From: an uncultured Prevotellaceae bacterium | Lineage (GTDB): Bacteria; Bacteroidota; Bacteroidia; Bacteroidales; Bacteroidaceae | NCBI GenBank assembly: GCA_902784565.1 | Contig: CACZVE010000023.1 | Location: forward strand, 1-43,813 | Direction of reading: 5' to 3' | DNA length: 43,813 nucleotides | In this document: positions 16,699-25,200 of the stretch, piece by piece | Position numbering within the stretch: the first letter of the stretch is position 1 | Layout of the letters: every line of letters begins with the position of its first letter | Notes under the pieces: model-generated | Database searches by the model: none | What the model saw: the letters and a program-made list of their open reading frames with translations, nothing else | Told to the model about the DNA's origin: nothing | Position numbers and translations under genes: made by a program

Positions 16699-17010
16699 TC
16701 CTGAATCTGGGGGAAGTCATTCCGAAGTCGGAAAAACGTGCCCCGGTTTGGGGGGAAGAAATTCCGACTCCGGAAAAACGTGCCCCAGTTTTAGGGGAAG
16801 AAATTCCGACTTCGGAAAAACATGCCCCGGTTTGGGGGGAAGATATTCCGACTTCGGAAAAACGTGCCCCAGTTTTAGGGGAAGAAATTCCGACTCCGGA
16901 AAAACATGCCCCAGATTTGGGTGAAGATATTTCGACTTCGGAAAAACATGCCCCAGATTTGGGGCATGTTTTTACGACCTCGGAATGTTTTGCCCTGGAT
17001 TTTAGGCTGA
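16699..17010. repeat. 42-bp tandem repeat array (about 7 units)
   Basis: A GCCCC mark recurs at 16741, 16783, 16825, 16867, 16909 and 16951, and a diverged copy near 16993: an exact 42-bp period. Each unit contains two inverted-repeat elements: CCCC(A/G)GTTTnnGGGG and TTCCGACTTCGGAA, separated by GAAGAAA and AAAACGTG. The outer units are more diverged. Because 42 is a multiple of 3, frames stay open on both strands, giving 14-residue repeats (FSEVGISSPKTGAC on minus), but neither frame has a signal peptide or a promoter that I can see. The array fills most of the gap between 16582 and 17190. Confidence 0.9.
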
Positions 17011-17104
17011 TTTCTGCAATTCTGAGACGATATAACACGGACGTCGCTCATATCATCGTAACACAGGAATAACATCCCTTAGATTCTGTAACCACCCCAC
17101 AAAT

Positions 17105-17134
17105 AAAGTGCCGCATCTCACGATGCGGCACTTT
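17105..17134 (-). terminator. Terminator of the SusC/SusD operon
   Basis: A perfect 13-bp stem (AAAGTGCCGCATC with GATGCGGCACTTT) and a 4-base loop, about 57 bases after the SusD stop. The minus-strand 3' side continues TTTATTTG, so it should end the SusC-SusD transcript. Confidence 0.8.
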
Positions 17135-17190
17135 CACATTTTAAATTACCAAAACAATGTATATTAACTACTAACTTGTTTTCAGTTGGA

Positions 17191-19104
17191 TTACCATCCC
17201 TCATTCTGCTTGAGGTTCGGGTTGTTGTCCAGAACGGTCTGCGGATAGGGGAAGAGTTTGTGCTTATCCTGCCAGCCTACTGTGAAGCCTGCATCCTGTG
17301 CCTCATGGGTGTGGAAGATGAAGAAGCGGCTGCTGGCCTCATCGCCATTCTCCCATACGACGTCTGCATCGGCAGTCTGAGCCTCGGGAATGTCAGCAGG
17401 CATTTCAGACAACTTGTCGCAGAGGTGAGGAATATGCTTACCCTGAACCTTCAGGCGATCAAGACTCTCCTGGGTGAAGGTATCATTGTCACCATATCTG
17501 AGATAACGCATGATGTCCTGATAGCGGCAACTCTCGAACCACATCTCAAAGGCCTTCTCCTTCTTCACGGTCTCCAGGTCTACGCTGCTGCTGATGGTCT
17601 TGGAACCGGCACGCTGCTGGATATCGTTGATGTACTTTAATGCTTCACTAGCCTTGCCATTACGAACCAGACACTCAGCATAGTCGAGCAACACCTCGGC
17701 ATAACGCATGATGATGATGTTGTTCAGACGGTGAACTGAAGAATAGGTACCACCTGCTTCCTCAGCATCACCGGCGCGGATGACATGCTTGATGGGCACC
17801 CAGAACGACTGGCCATAGTGACCCTTACGTCCGGCCTTGATACCAATCATATCCCAGTTAGGTCTTTCCTCGACAGGAACGAAGATGGTCTCCTTGGTCT
17901 TTTTATCTCTGTAAGAGAATGTGAAGGAGTTGTCAATAGCGTCAATACCTGTTGTACCATAAATCAGGTCAGAGATGCGGACCATGGTTGCCTTGAGGCG
18001 CTTAGAGTCATCACCGTCGTTCTCATACAAGGCATTGCCGAACCATTCGGGTATACCGATGGATCCCCAGCCGACGACATCGCCGGTATATTTTGCCAAT
18101 GGCGTAACCTTGAACTTGTCGGAACGGATCTGGAAGCAGTTGGGCTCCATCCACGTACTGTGGCTGTTCCATCCCATACCACCACCTGAACTCCATTCAC
18201 CAGCGGCAGCATTATATCTGACGTTCACCTCGAAGATCTTCTCCGGGCAACCGTCGCCCTGAATGTGGAAGAGATCCATGAAGTCGTCGCCGGATACCAG
18301 TTCATACTTACCAGAGTCGATGACCTTCTTAAAGGCTGTCTCAGCCTTGCCGAATTCACCAGCAAACAGATAAGCCTTACCTGCCATGGCATTGGCGAAG
18401 CCCTTGGTGATGCGGTAGGTTCCCTCCTTGTCGGTAGGATCTGTACGCTCAGTCAGGTCTTCGACGGCTTTCTCACACTCCTCGGCAATCCAGATGAAGT
18501 AGTCCTTCTGTGACTTCGGGGCATTCTCTGGAGCCAACTCGCTGTCGCTATTGCAAACGATATCAGATGAAGACAGGACGTGGTCTACGAAGGGAGGTGT
18601 ACCCCAGTAGCAGGCGAGCAGGAAGTAGTTGCAGGCGCGGAGCACGCGGGCCTCTGCAGCAGCCTGCAGCATGTACGGAGTAAGTTCTGCGTCAGGATTC
18701 ATTTCCTTGGAGAAGTACTGCAGCACGAGGTTATCATTATAGATAGAGAGGTAAAGGCCTTTATAGTGATAGTCAATGGCCTCGGGCGTGTGCTTGAAAC
18801 GGAACTCGTTGACAGAGCCGCCGAATTCATGGTCGCCATAATACTCACCACCGTAGCAGACATCGTCACCCGGGTGGTTAGCAAGAACCCTTGCAGGGGT
18901 ATAGATACCAGGACCCATCGCACGTCCCATGGTATTACATTGGAATTGCTCGTAGGCAGCAGCCAGTGCCTGCTGTGCGTCATTATCCGTTTTATAGAAG
19001 GTCTCAGTTGTCAGGACAGCCTTCTGGGGGATGTCGAGTTTATCCTCACATGCTGTGAAACCGAAAGCGGCACCAAGCAAAGCGATTAAATATATCTTTT
19101 TCAT
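17191..19104 (-). CDS. SusD/RagB-family glycan-binding outer-membrane lipoprotein
   Basis: 637 residues, upper end of the family range. The lipobox GFTACEDK follows the signal peptide. SusD features are the opening DIPQKAVLTTETFYKTDNDA, the early AAAYEQFQ helix, the ARVLRACNYFLLACYWG helix of the TPR core, AYLFAGEFGKAETAFKKVI, and the late MRYAEVLLDYAECLVRNGKA and FEMWFESCRYQDIMRYLRYG. SusD proteins sit on the cell surface as lids over SusC transporters and bind the target glycan. The gene follows the SusC gene by 37 bases. The divergent GH115 gene suggests that the target is a glucuronoxylan-type glycan. Confidence 0.95.
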   Translation of the reverse strand: MKKIYLIALLGAAFGFTACEDKLDIPQKAVLTTETFYKTDNDAQQALAAAYEQFQCNTMGRAMGPGIYTPARVLANHPGDDVCYGGEYYGDHEFGGSVNEFRFKHTPEAIDYHYKGLYLSIYNDNLVLQYFSKEMNPDAELTPYMLQAAAEARVLRACNYFLLACYWGTPPFVDHVLSSSDIVCNSDSELAPENAPKSQKDYFIWIAEECEKAVEDLTERTDPTDKEGTYRITKGFANAMAGKAYLFAGEFGKAETAFKKVIDSGKYELVSGDDFMDLFHIQGDGCPEKIFEVNVRYNAAAGEWSSGGGMGWNSHSTWMEPNCFQIRSDKFKVTPLAKYTGDVVGWGSIGIPEWFGNALYENDGDDSKRLKATMVRISDLIYGTTGIDAIDNSFTFSYRDKKTKETIFVPVEERPNWDMIGIKAGRKGHYGQSFWVPIKHVIRAGDAEEAGGTYSSVHRLNNIIIMRYAEVLLDYAECLVRNGKASEALKYINDIQQRAGSKTISSSVDLETVKKEKAFEMWFESCRYQDIMRYLRYGDNDTFTQESLDRLKVQGKHIPHLCDKLSEMPADIPEAQTADADVVWENGDEASSRFFIFHTHEAQDAGFTVGWQDKHKLFPYPQTVLDNNPNLKQNEGW

Positions 19105-19141
19105 ATTCTTTACTTTTTTATCTTTTTACTTTCTTACTTGA

Positions 19142-22100
19142 TTAGAATGCAAGATTTACACCGAAGACAACCTTCTTAGAGGTAGGATAGTTACCATTAT
19201 CCCAACCACGTGATGCACCGTTGTCGAAAGAGGCAGTCTCAGGATCGGCACCAGGATAGTTGGTGATGGTGAAGAAGTCGTCGAGAGAGACATAGAGACG
19301 GAGTTGGCTGATGAGGGCCTTCTGGGTCAACTTGGTGGGCACGGTGTAACCGAGCTGGATCTGCTTGAACTTGAAGTAGGAGCCGCTGAATACGTTGGCG
19401 GATGAACTGAAGAATACCCAGTCGGAAGCAACCTTCTTCATGTCGGGATAACTGCCAAATGTCCAGTTGCCATCAGCATCCTGTCTCGAAGAGCCTTTCC
19501 ACCAATAGTCCAGACCATTCACACGGGTACGGTCGGCAGACATCATCAGGTTGTAGATCTTGTTGCCGGAAGCACCGGTTCCGAATACGGTGAGGTCGAA
19601 GCCTTTGTATTCGAGGTTGACGGTGATACCGTAGGTGAACTTGGGGATACCGGAACCGAGGTCAACCATGTCATTCTCCACCGGAGCGAAGACGGCACCT
19701 CTCTTTGTGTTGCCAGCCTCGTCTGTAACGGCGCCGCCGTACAGAGCTTTGCCAATATTATCAGGATTGGCTTCTGTGTCACCGACCAGACCGCAAGTCT
19801 TGTCGTTATAGACACCCAGATACTCGTAACCACGGAAGTACCAGATGGTATGTCCAGTCTCGAAGGTTGACTGCACCTTCTGGTTGAAACCGCTGATACC
19901 ACCCTGAGAATAACGCGGGAGTGATTCGTTCACGGCCTTAACCTCGTTCTTCAACGGAGAGAAGTTGGCGCTGATGCTGTACTTGAAGTCGCCGATATTG
20001 TCACGCCAGCCAGCCTCAATGTCGAAACCGGTATTGAGAACCTCACCGGAGTTCACGGTAGCGCTGCTGAAACCAAGTTCGGGAAGCGGTGTGATGTTCA
20101 CGAGCAGGTCCTTGGTCATCTTACGGTACCAGTCGAATCCGATTGACAGGCGGTTGTTGAGGAAGCGGGCATCGAGACCGAGGTCAACCTGCTCAGAGGT
20201 CTCCCATGTCAGGTCGGGGTTAGCCATACCTGAAGGCTGTGCACCTTCGACGGCACTTCCGTTTGAGGTCTCGTCATTGAAATCGTAGTATCCACCGAGC
20301 GTGATGGTCGGGTTGTACTTGTATCCACTCAGGATGTTGACGTTACCGTTGCGGCCCCAAGAAGCGCGGAGTTTCAGGAAGGAAACTGCGTTAGTGCTGA
20401 TAGCGTTCTTGAAGAACGGCTCATTGCTGATGGTCCAACCAGCGGAGAATGAGGGGAAGTAGCCCCAGCGCTTGTCCTTCATCAACTTCGAAGAGTCGAA
20501 GGCGTCGGCACGGAAGTTAGCCTGGAGGAAGTAGCGGTCTGCAAATGAATAGGACAGACGACCGAAGTATGAAAGCTCAGTAGCATCACCAGGTGTGTTA
20601 CCTGCCTTCAGGTGAGCAATACCGTTGTCGTTCAGACAGTCGATATAGCGGAAGTTGGGAGCATGGTAGGCTCTCAGAATCATCTGAGTGTCAGAAGAAG
20701 AGGCACTGGTGTTGTCCCAGTGGTTCTTCGTGAACGACATACCGGCCATGGCATTGATGCTGTGCTGGCCGAACGTCTTGTTGAAGTTGGCGAAGTTCTC
20801 CCACTGATAGTAGAGACTGGCATCGGTGTTGGCAGAGATGGAGTAAGACTCGCTCTTGGCCATGGATGACAGGAAGTAGGGCTCACCATAGTTGTGACTG
20901 TTGCCCTGTGCGATGCGATAGCCGAGACGGGAAGTGATGGTCAGGAAGTCGAACGGCATGAGGTTGGCGGCAACAGAACCGCGGACATTGATACCTTCGC
21001 TGTAACCCTGTGCACGGTCGCGCTGTGCCAGCGGGTTACCGGTAGCCTCTTCCACATACTTTGATGTACCATACCAGATGGGGTTCTCGTCTGTATAGCC
21101 AGCGGGCAGGGGTACGAAACCGTGGTTTGGAGAATTCCAGGCAGAAGCCACGTTCTGACCGAAGTCAGCCTCGTCATAGATATAGGCGGCAGTCAGCGGG
21201 TCGATAGATACCACGGCGTTGAGGAATGAACCGTAACCGTTGCCCAGTGACTTTCTCTTCCACTTCTCGATAGAGGTGTTGCTGGAAACGCTCAACCACT
21301 TGAAGAACTTGTAGTCGGCATTGATCTGACCAGTGAAGCGCTTGTAGGTATCCTTGTTGCCCTTGACGATACCGTCGTTGTCGACGATGCCGAGGCCTGC
21401 GAGGAAGTGACCGTTCTCGTTACCGCCCTCAACAGTGATGTTGTGCTGGATACTCCAACTGTTCTCGAATACCTCGTCGTACCAGTCGGTGTCGAAACGC
21501 TCGGTTCCGGGAACGCCGATTGTATTGCCGCTGGCATCTTGTGTTGTCTGGGCATAGTAACCGTTGTTGACAAGTTCAGTCTCAGTCATGTCACCGAGAT
21601 ACTTGTGGTACTCGATGTAGTCCTTGGCATTGAAGAGTTCAGACTTCTTGCCGAGGCTCTGGCTGGCAGCCTTGAGGGTATAGGAGAGTTTAGCCTTGCC
21701 CTTTGAACCGTTTCTGGTGGTGATGATGACCACACCGTTACCGGCCTGGGCACCGTAGATGGCTGCAGAGGCAGCATCCTTCAGCACTTCCATAGACTCA
21801 ATGAGGGTGGGATCCAGATACTGGATGTTATCAACCTTCAGACCGTCGACGATGAGCAGCGGGCCAACGTTACCGGAGTTCGATGCATAACCACGCACAC
21901 GGATGCTGGCACCTGCACCAGGAGAACCGCTGTTGATGATCTGCACACCAGTCACCTTACCCTGCAGGGCTGCACCGGCGTCTGTGGTGCTCAGGTTCTT
22001 GATGTCGTCACCCTTCACGGATGCCACGGCACCGGTCAGGTCACTCTTCTTCTGGACACCATAACCGATGACGACCACGTCGTTCAGCGTTGTGACGTCT

Positions 22101-22399
22101 TCCTTCAAAATGATGTCAATGTTACTGCGGCCATTCACCTTGACAGTCTCGGTGACATAACCTACGTAGGAGATAACCAGTGTGGCGTTGCTGGCAGCCT
22201 GAACACTGAAGTTACCATTGAAGTCGGTGATAGCACCCGTCTTGGCACCTTGTACTTGTACGCTGGCACCAATGATGGCTTCACCTGCTTCATCGACCAC
22301 TGTTCCCTTTACGATGCTCTGAGCCAGTGCTCCCATTGGGAACAAACAGAGCAGGAACAGTGCCATTAACGGCTTTTGTAGTGATTTAAAATTCCACAT
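19142..22399 (-). CDS. SusC/RagA-family TonB-dependent glycan transporter
   Basis: 1085 residues. Signal peptide (MWNFKSLQKPLMALFLLCLF ... ALAQ), then a carboxypeptidase-like regulatory domain (VKGTVVDEAGEAIIGASVQV ... GNFSVQA, about 28-105), a plug domain with DVVVIGYGVQKKSDLTGAVA and IRVRGYASNSG (about 110-225), and a 22-strand barrel ending in GVNLAF with the C-terminal Phe used for barrel insertion. It imports oligosaccharides across the outer membrane with energy from TonB. It is first in the operon with SusD. No sigma/anti-sigma pair, hybrid two-component sensor or SusR-like regulator is visible next to it. Confidence 0.95.
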   Translation of the reverse strand: MWNFKSLQKPLMALFLLCLFPMGALAQSIVKGTVVDEAGEAIIGASVQVQGAKTGAITDFNGNFSVQAASNATLVISYVGYVTETVKVNGRSNIDIILKEDVTTLNDVVVIGYGVQKKSDLTGAVASVKGDDIKNLSTTDAGAALQGKVTGVQIINSGSPGAGASIRVRGYASNSGNVGPLLIVDGLKVDNIQYLDPTLIESMEVLKDAASAAIYGAQAGNGVVIITTRNGSKGKAKLSYTLKAASQSLGKKSELFNAKDYIEYHKYLGDMTETELVNNGYYAQTTQDASGNTIGVPGTERFDTDWYDEVFENSWSIQHNITVEGGNENGHFLAGLGIVDNDGIVKGNKDTYKRFTGQINADYKFFKWLSVSSNTSIEKWKRKSLGNGYGSFLNAVVSIDPLTAAYIYDEADFGQNVASAWNSPNHGFVPLPAGYTDENPIWYGTSKYVEEATGNPLAQRDRAQGYSEGINVRGSVAANLMPFDFLTITSRLGYRIAQGNSHNYGEPYFLSSMAKSESYSISANTDASLYYQWENFANFNKTFGQHSINAMAGMSFTKNHWDNTSASSSDTQMILRAYHAPNFRYIDCLNDNGIAHLKAGNTPGDATELSYFGRLSYSFADRYFLQANFRADAFDSSKLMKDKRWGYFPSFSAGWTISNEPFFKNAISTNAVSFLKLRASWGRNGNVNILSGYKYNPTITLGGYYDFNDETSNGSAVEGAQPSGMANPDLTWETSEQVDLGLDARFLNNRLSIGFDWYRKMTKDLLVNITPLPELGFSSATVNSGEVLNTGFDIEAGWRDNIGDFKYSISANFSPLKNEVKAVNESLPRYSQGGISGFNQKVQSTFETGHTIWYFRGYEYLGVYNDKTCGLVGDTEANPDNIGKALYGGAVTDEAGNTKRGAVFAPVENDMVDLGSGIPKFTYGITVNLEYKGFDLTVFGTGASGNKIYNLMMSADRTRVNGLDYWWKGSSRQDADGNWTFGSYPDMKKVASDWVFFSSSANVFSGSYFKFKQIQLGYTVPTKLTQKALISQLRLYVSLDDFFTITNYPGADPETASFDNGASRGWDNGNYPTSKKVVFGVNLAF

Positions 22400-22495
22400 A
22401 CTTTTAATTAATTAGTTAGATAATTGATATTATTGTAATGTATAGGTTTATCCACCTTATTATATATAGCCTGTCCTTGCAATTATATTTGGGTG

Positions 22496-22503
22496 CAAAG
22501 TTA
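22496..22503 (-). promoter_or_regulatory. -7 box of the SusC/SusD operon
   Basis: Minus-strand TAACTTTG about 97 bases upstream of the SusC start. No good -33 TTTG is visible at 20 bp, as is common for regulated operons. The long leader (22400-22495) is AT-rich and could hold control sites, but I recognise none. Confidence 0.45.
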
Positions 22504-22665
22504 TTATAAAATTAATTAATGGGCTTTTCCAATTGAAACAAACACTTTGCGAAATGTAACATATTGCGCAAATGTTGCGTAGAATAAAGGCAATAGCGCA
22601 ATTTTGAAAGTATATTCTCTAACTATTTTTAGCAAAATTACGCAACGATTTCGGATAAAAAGTTG

Positions 22666-22673
22666 TATCTTTG
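22666..22673 (+). promoter_or_regulatory. -7 box of the GH115 gene
   Basis: TATCTTTG, 16 bases before ATG 22690, so the leader is very short. The region between this box and the SusC -7 box (22504-22665) would hold shared operator sites for the divergent pair; nothing specific was recognised there. Confidence 0.55.
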
Positions 22674-22689
22674 CACCATCAAAACGAAA

Positions 22690-25185
22690 ATGAACGATAT
22701 GAAAAGAATCTTGTTTTTGACCCTTTCGCTGCTGATGGCCCTGACCATGAGTGCCGCAGAGCAGTTTGTCGTGTTCCAGCCTTCGGCAGATGTACTCTCG
22801 CTGAAAGATGCCAGTATCTCCTTCGATGCCAACGAGCACAGTTGCGTGCAGCGCGCCATCGCCAACCTCCAGCAGGACTTCCGGCGGGTGACAGGCAAAG
22901 CCGCATTATCCGGAGGCTCCGGAGATTCCGGGAAACCCGGAAACATCTTCGTTGGTACAGTCGGCGTGAACAAGCAGATCGACCAGTGGGTGAAGAAGGG
23001 CGAACTCCGCGACTTGAAGGGCAAGACGGAGAAATACATCATCAAGACCATCGGCGATCAACTTGTTATTGCCGGCAGCGACAAGCGCGGTACCGTCTAC
23101 GGTATCTATGAACTGTCGCAACAGATCGGTGTCTCGCCATGGTACTACTGGGCCGATGTGCCAGTGGAGAAGCACGACGCTATATATATAAAGAAAGGTG
23201 AATACACCGACGGAGAACCGAGCGTGCGTTACCGGGGTCTCTTTCTGAATGATGAGGCACCCTGTCTGACTACCTGGGTGAAGAACACCTTCGGCACGGA
23301 CTACGGTGACCACCGTTTCTATGAGAAAGTGTTTGAACTGATCCTCCGTCTGAAGGGTAACTTCCTCTGGCCTGCCATGTGGGGCTGGGCTTTCTATGCC
23401 GACGATCCCGAGAACTCGAAGGTGGCCGATGAGATGGGTGTCATCATAGGCACGTCACACCATGAGCCGATGGCCCGTAACCATCAGGAGTATGCCCGTC
23501 GCCGTCAGGAGTGGGGCGCTTGGAACTACCAGACCAATAAGGAGAACCTTGACCGTTTCTTCCGTGAGGGTATCGAGCGCATGAAGGGGACGGATGATAT
23601 CGTGACCATCGGTATGCGTGGTGACGGTGATGAGGCGATGAGCGAAAATGCTGATACTAAACTGTTGGAAAATATCATCGACAACCAGCGACGAATCATC
23701 AAGGAGGTGACAGGCAAGCCGGCAGAAAAGACCACCCAGGTATGGGCCTTGTATAAAGAGGTGCAGGACTATTACGATGCCGGACTCCGGGTGCCTGACG
23801 ATGTGATGATTCTTATCAGCGACGACAACTGGGGTGATATCCGTCGGGTGCCTACAGCCGCCGAACGTAGTCGTAAGGGTGGGTGGGGCATCTACTACCA
23901 CGTGGACTATGTAGGGGCTCCCCGTAATACCAAATGGCTCAATGTCACCCAGACGCAACAGATGTTTGAACAGTTGTCGCTGGCCTATGATTTCGGCATC
24001 CAGCGCATGTGGATTCTTAATGTAGGCGACCTGAAACCGATGGAGTATCCCATCCAGTTGTTTATGGATATGGCTTGGAACCCGAAGGAGTATACCGTCC
24101 AGACCGTCACCGACCACACCCTTCGCTTCTTCCAAAGCGTCCTCAGCAGCGCCGTGGCAGAGGAAGCGGCCTCTATCTACAACCGCAACTGCCAGTACAT
24201 GGCCCGTGTGACTCCTGAGATGCTCGATGCGCGTACCTATAATATAAAGACTGGCGAGTGGCGACAGGTGGCTGATGACTACCAACGTCTGGAACTGCGT
24301 GCCCTGCGTCTCTATGATCAGATTCCGGTCGAAGCCCGCGACTTCTACCGTCAATTGATTCTCTTCCCCGTGCAGGCCATGGCCAACCTCTATGATATGT
24401 ACTACGCCCAGGCCATGAACCAGTATCTGGCTGCCAGCAAGAACCCGGATGCCAATCTCTGGGCCGACAAGGTGAAGCTGTGCTTCCATCGTGACTCCTT
24501 GCTCTGTGCGGCGTATAATACCGATATCGCCGGTGGCAAGTGGAATGGTATGATGATCCAGAAGCATATCGGCTACCGTTCCTGGAACGATAACTTCCGA
24601 GCCGACATGTTGCCACGAACCACATCTGTCGATGAGGGCTCAGCAGGTGGCTTTACCTTCGAGGCCAAGGATGGTTATGTGGCGATGGAGGCCGAGCATT
24701 ATTACAGTGCTACGGCACCTGAAGGCACCGAGTGGACGGTCTATCCCTATTACGGTCGCACCCGCAGTGCCGTTGCCCTGACACCCTATACGTCAAAAGT
24801 CGGAAACGCTGCCCTGACCTATCAGTTTGCGCTACCCACCGAATCGTCTAATGTGAAAGTTCATGTCGTGACGAAGTCAACGCTTGACTTCCTGGACACT
24901 GGCGGTTTCGAGTACACGGTCAGCCTCGACGGCGGTGAGCCGCAGGTGGTTAACTTCAACAAGACGCTTGTCGACCGTCAGCCCTATATGTACTCAGAGT
25001 ATTATCCTGCCGTTGCCAGTCGTGTGGTGGAGAAGGTCGTGGAATTGCCTGTGGCACCTCGTGAGGTACACAGTCTGACGTTACAGCCCAAGCATCCGGG
25101 TATTGTCTTCGAGAAGATCGTGGTCGATGCCGGCGGCTACCAGCCTCAGTTCCTCTTCGGTCAGGAGTCACCCTGCAAGCGGTAA
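22690..25185 (+). CDS. GH115 alpha-glucuronidase (xylan alpha-1,2-glucuronosidase type)
   Basis: 831 residues from ATG 22690; ATG 22699 (MKRILFLTLSLLMALTMSAA) is an equally good start. Family 115 features: N-terminal alpha/beta domain (SVQRAIANLQQDF-like helix, YIIKTIGDQLVIAGSDKRGT, YGIYELSQQIGVSPWYYWADVPVEK), then a TIM-barrel core with RYRGLFLNDEAPCLTTW, NFLWPAMWGWAFYADDPENS, GIIGTSHHEPM-like IIGTSHHEPMARNHQEY, TIGMRGDGDEAMSE and MWILNVGDLKPMEYPIQLFM. A C-terminal beta domain (about 680-830) resembles the usual GH115 tail. The enzyme removes (4-O-methyl-)glucuronic acid from xylan. It is divergent from the SusC/SusD pair and probably periplasmic or surface exposed. Confidence 0.93.
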   Translation: MNDMKRILFLTLSLLMALTMSAAEQFVVFQPSADVLSLKDASISFDANEHSCVQRAIANLQQDFRRVTGKAALSGGSGDSGKPGNIFVGTVGVNKQIDQWVKKGELRDLKGKTEKYIIKTIGDQLVIAGSDKRGTVYGIYELSQQIGVSPWYYWADVPVEKHDAIYIKKGEYTDGEPSVRYRGLFLNDEAPCLTTWVKNTFGTDYGDHRFYEKVFELILRLKGNFLWPAMWGWAFYADDPENSKVADEMGVIIGTSHHEPMARNHQEYARRRQEWGAWNYQTNKENLDRFFREGIERMKGTDDIVTIGMRGDGDEAMSENADTKLLENIIDNQRRIIKEVTGKPAEKTTQVWALYKEVQDYYDAGLRVPDDVMILISDDNWGDIRRVPTAAERSRKGGWGIYYHVDYVGAPRNTKWLNVTQTQQMFEQLSLAYDFGIQRMWILNVGDLKPMEYPIQLFMDMAWNPKEYTVQTVTDHTLRFFQSVLSSAVAEEAASIYNRNCQYMARVTPEMLDARTYNIKTGEWRQVADDYQRLELRALRLYDQIPVEARDFYRQLILFPVQAMANLYDMYYAQAMNQYLAASKNPDANLWADKVKLCFHRDSLLCAAYNTDIAGGKWNGMMIQKHIGYRSWNDNFRADMLPRTTSVDEGSAGGFTFEAKDGYVAMEAEHYYSATAPEGTEWTVYPYYGRTRSAVALTPYTSKVGNAALTYQFALPTESSNVKVHVVTKSTLDFLDTGGFEYTVSLDGGEPQVVNFNKTLVDRQPYMYSEYYPAVASRVVEKVVELPVAPREVHSLTLQPKHPGIVFEKIVVDAGGYQPQFLFGQESPCKR

Positions 25186-25200
25186 GCGCAGGACAATAGG

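Noticed and set aside
16643-17075. Coding genes for repeat proteins across the 42-bp array
   Set aside because: Open frames on both strands follow from a repeat length divisible by 3; none has a signal peptide, promoter or natural codon pattern.
23455-24567. 370-codon open frame on the minus strand
   Set aside because: It is antisense to the GH115 gene, whose motifs are unmistakable.
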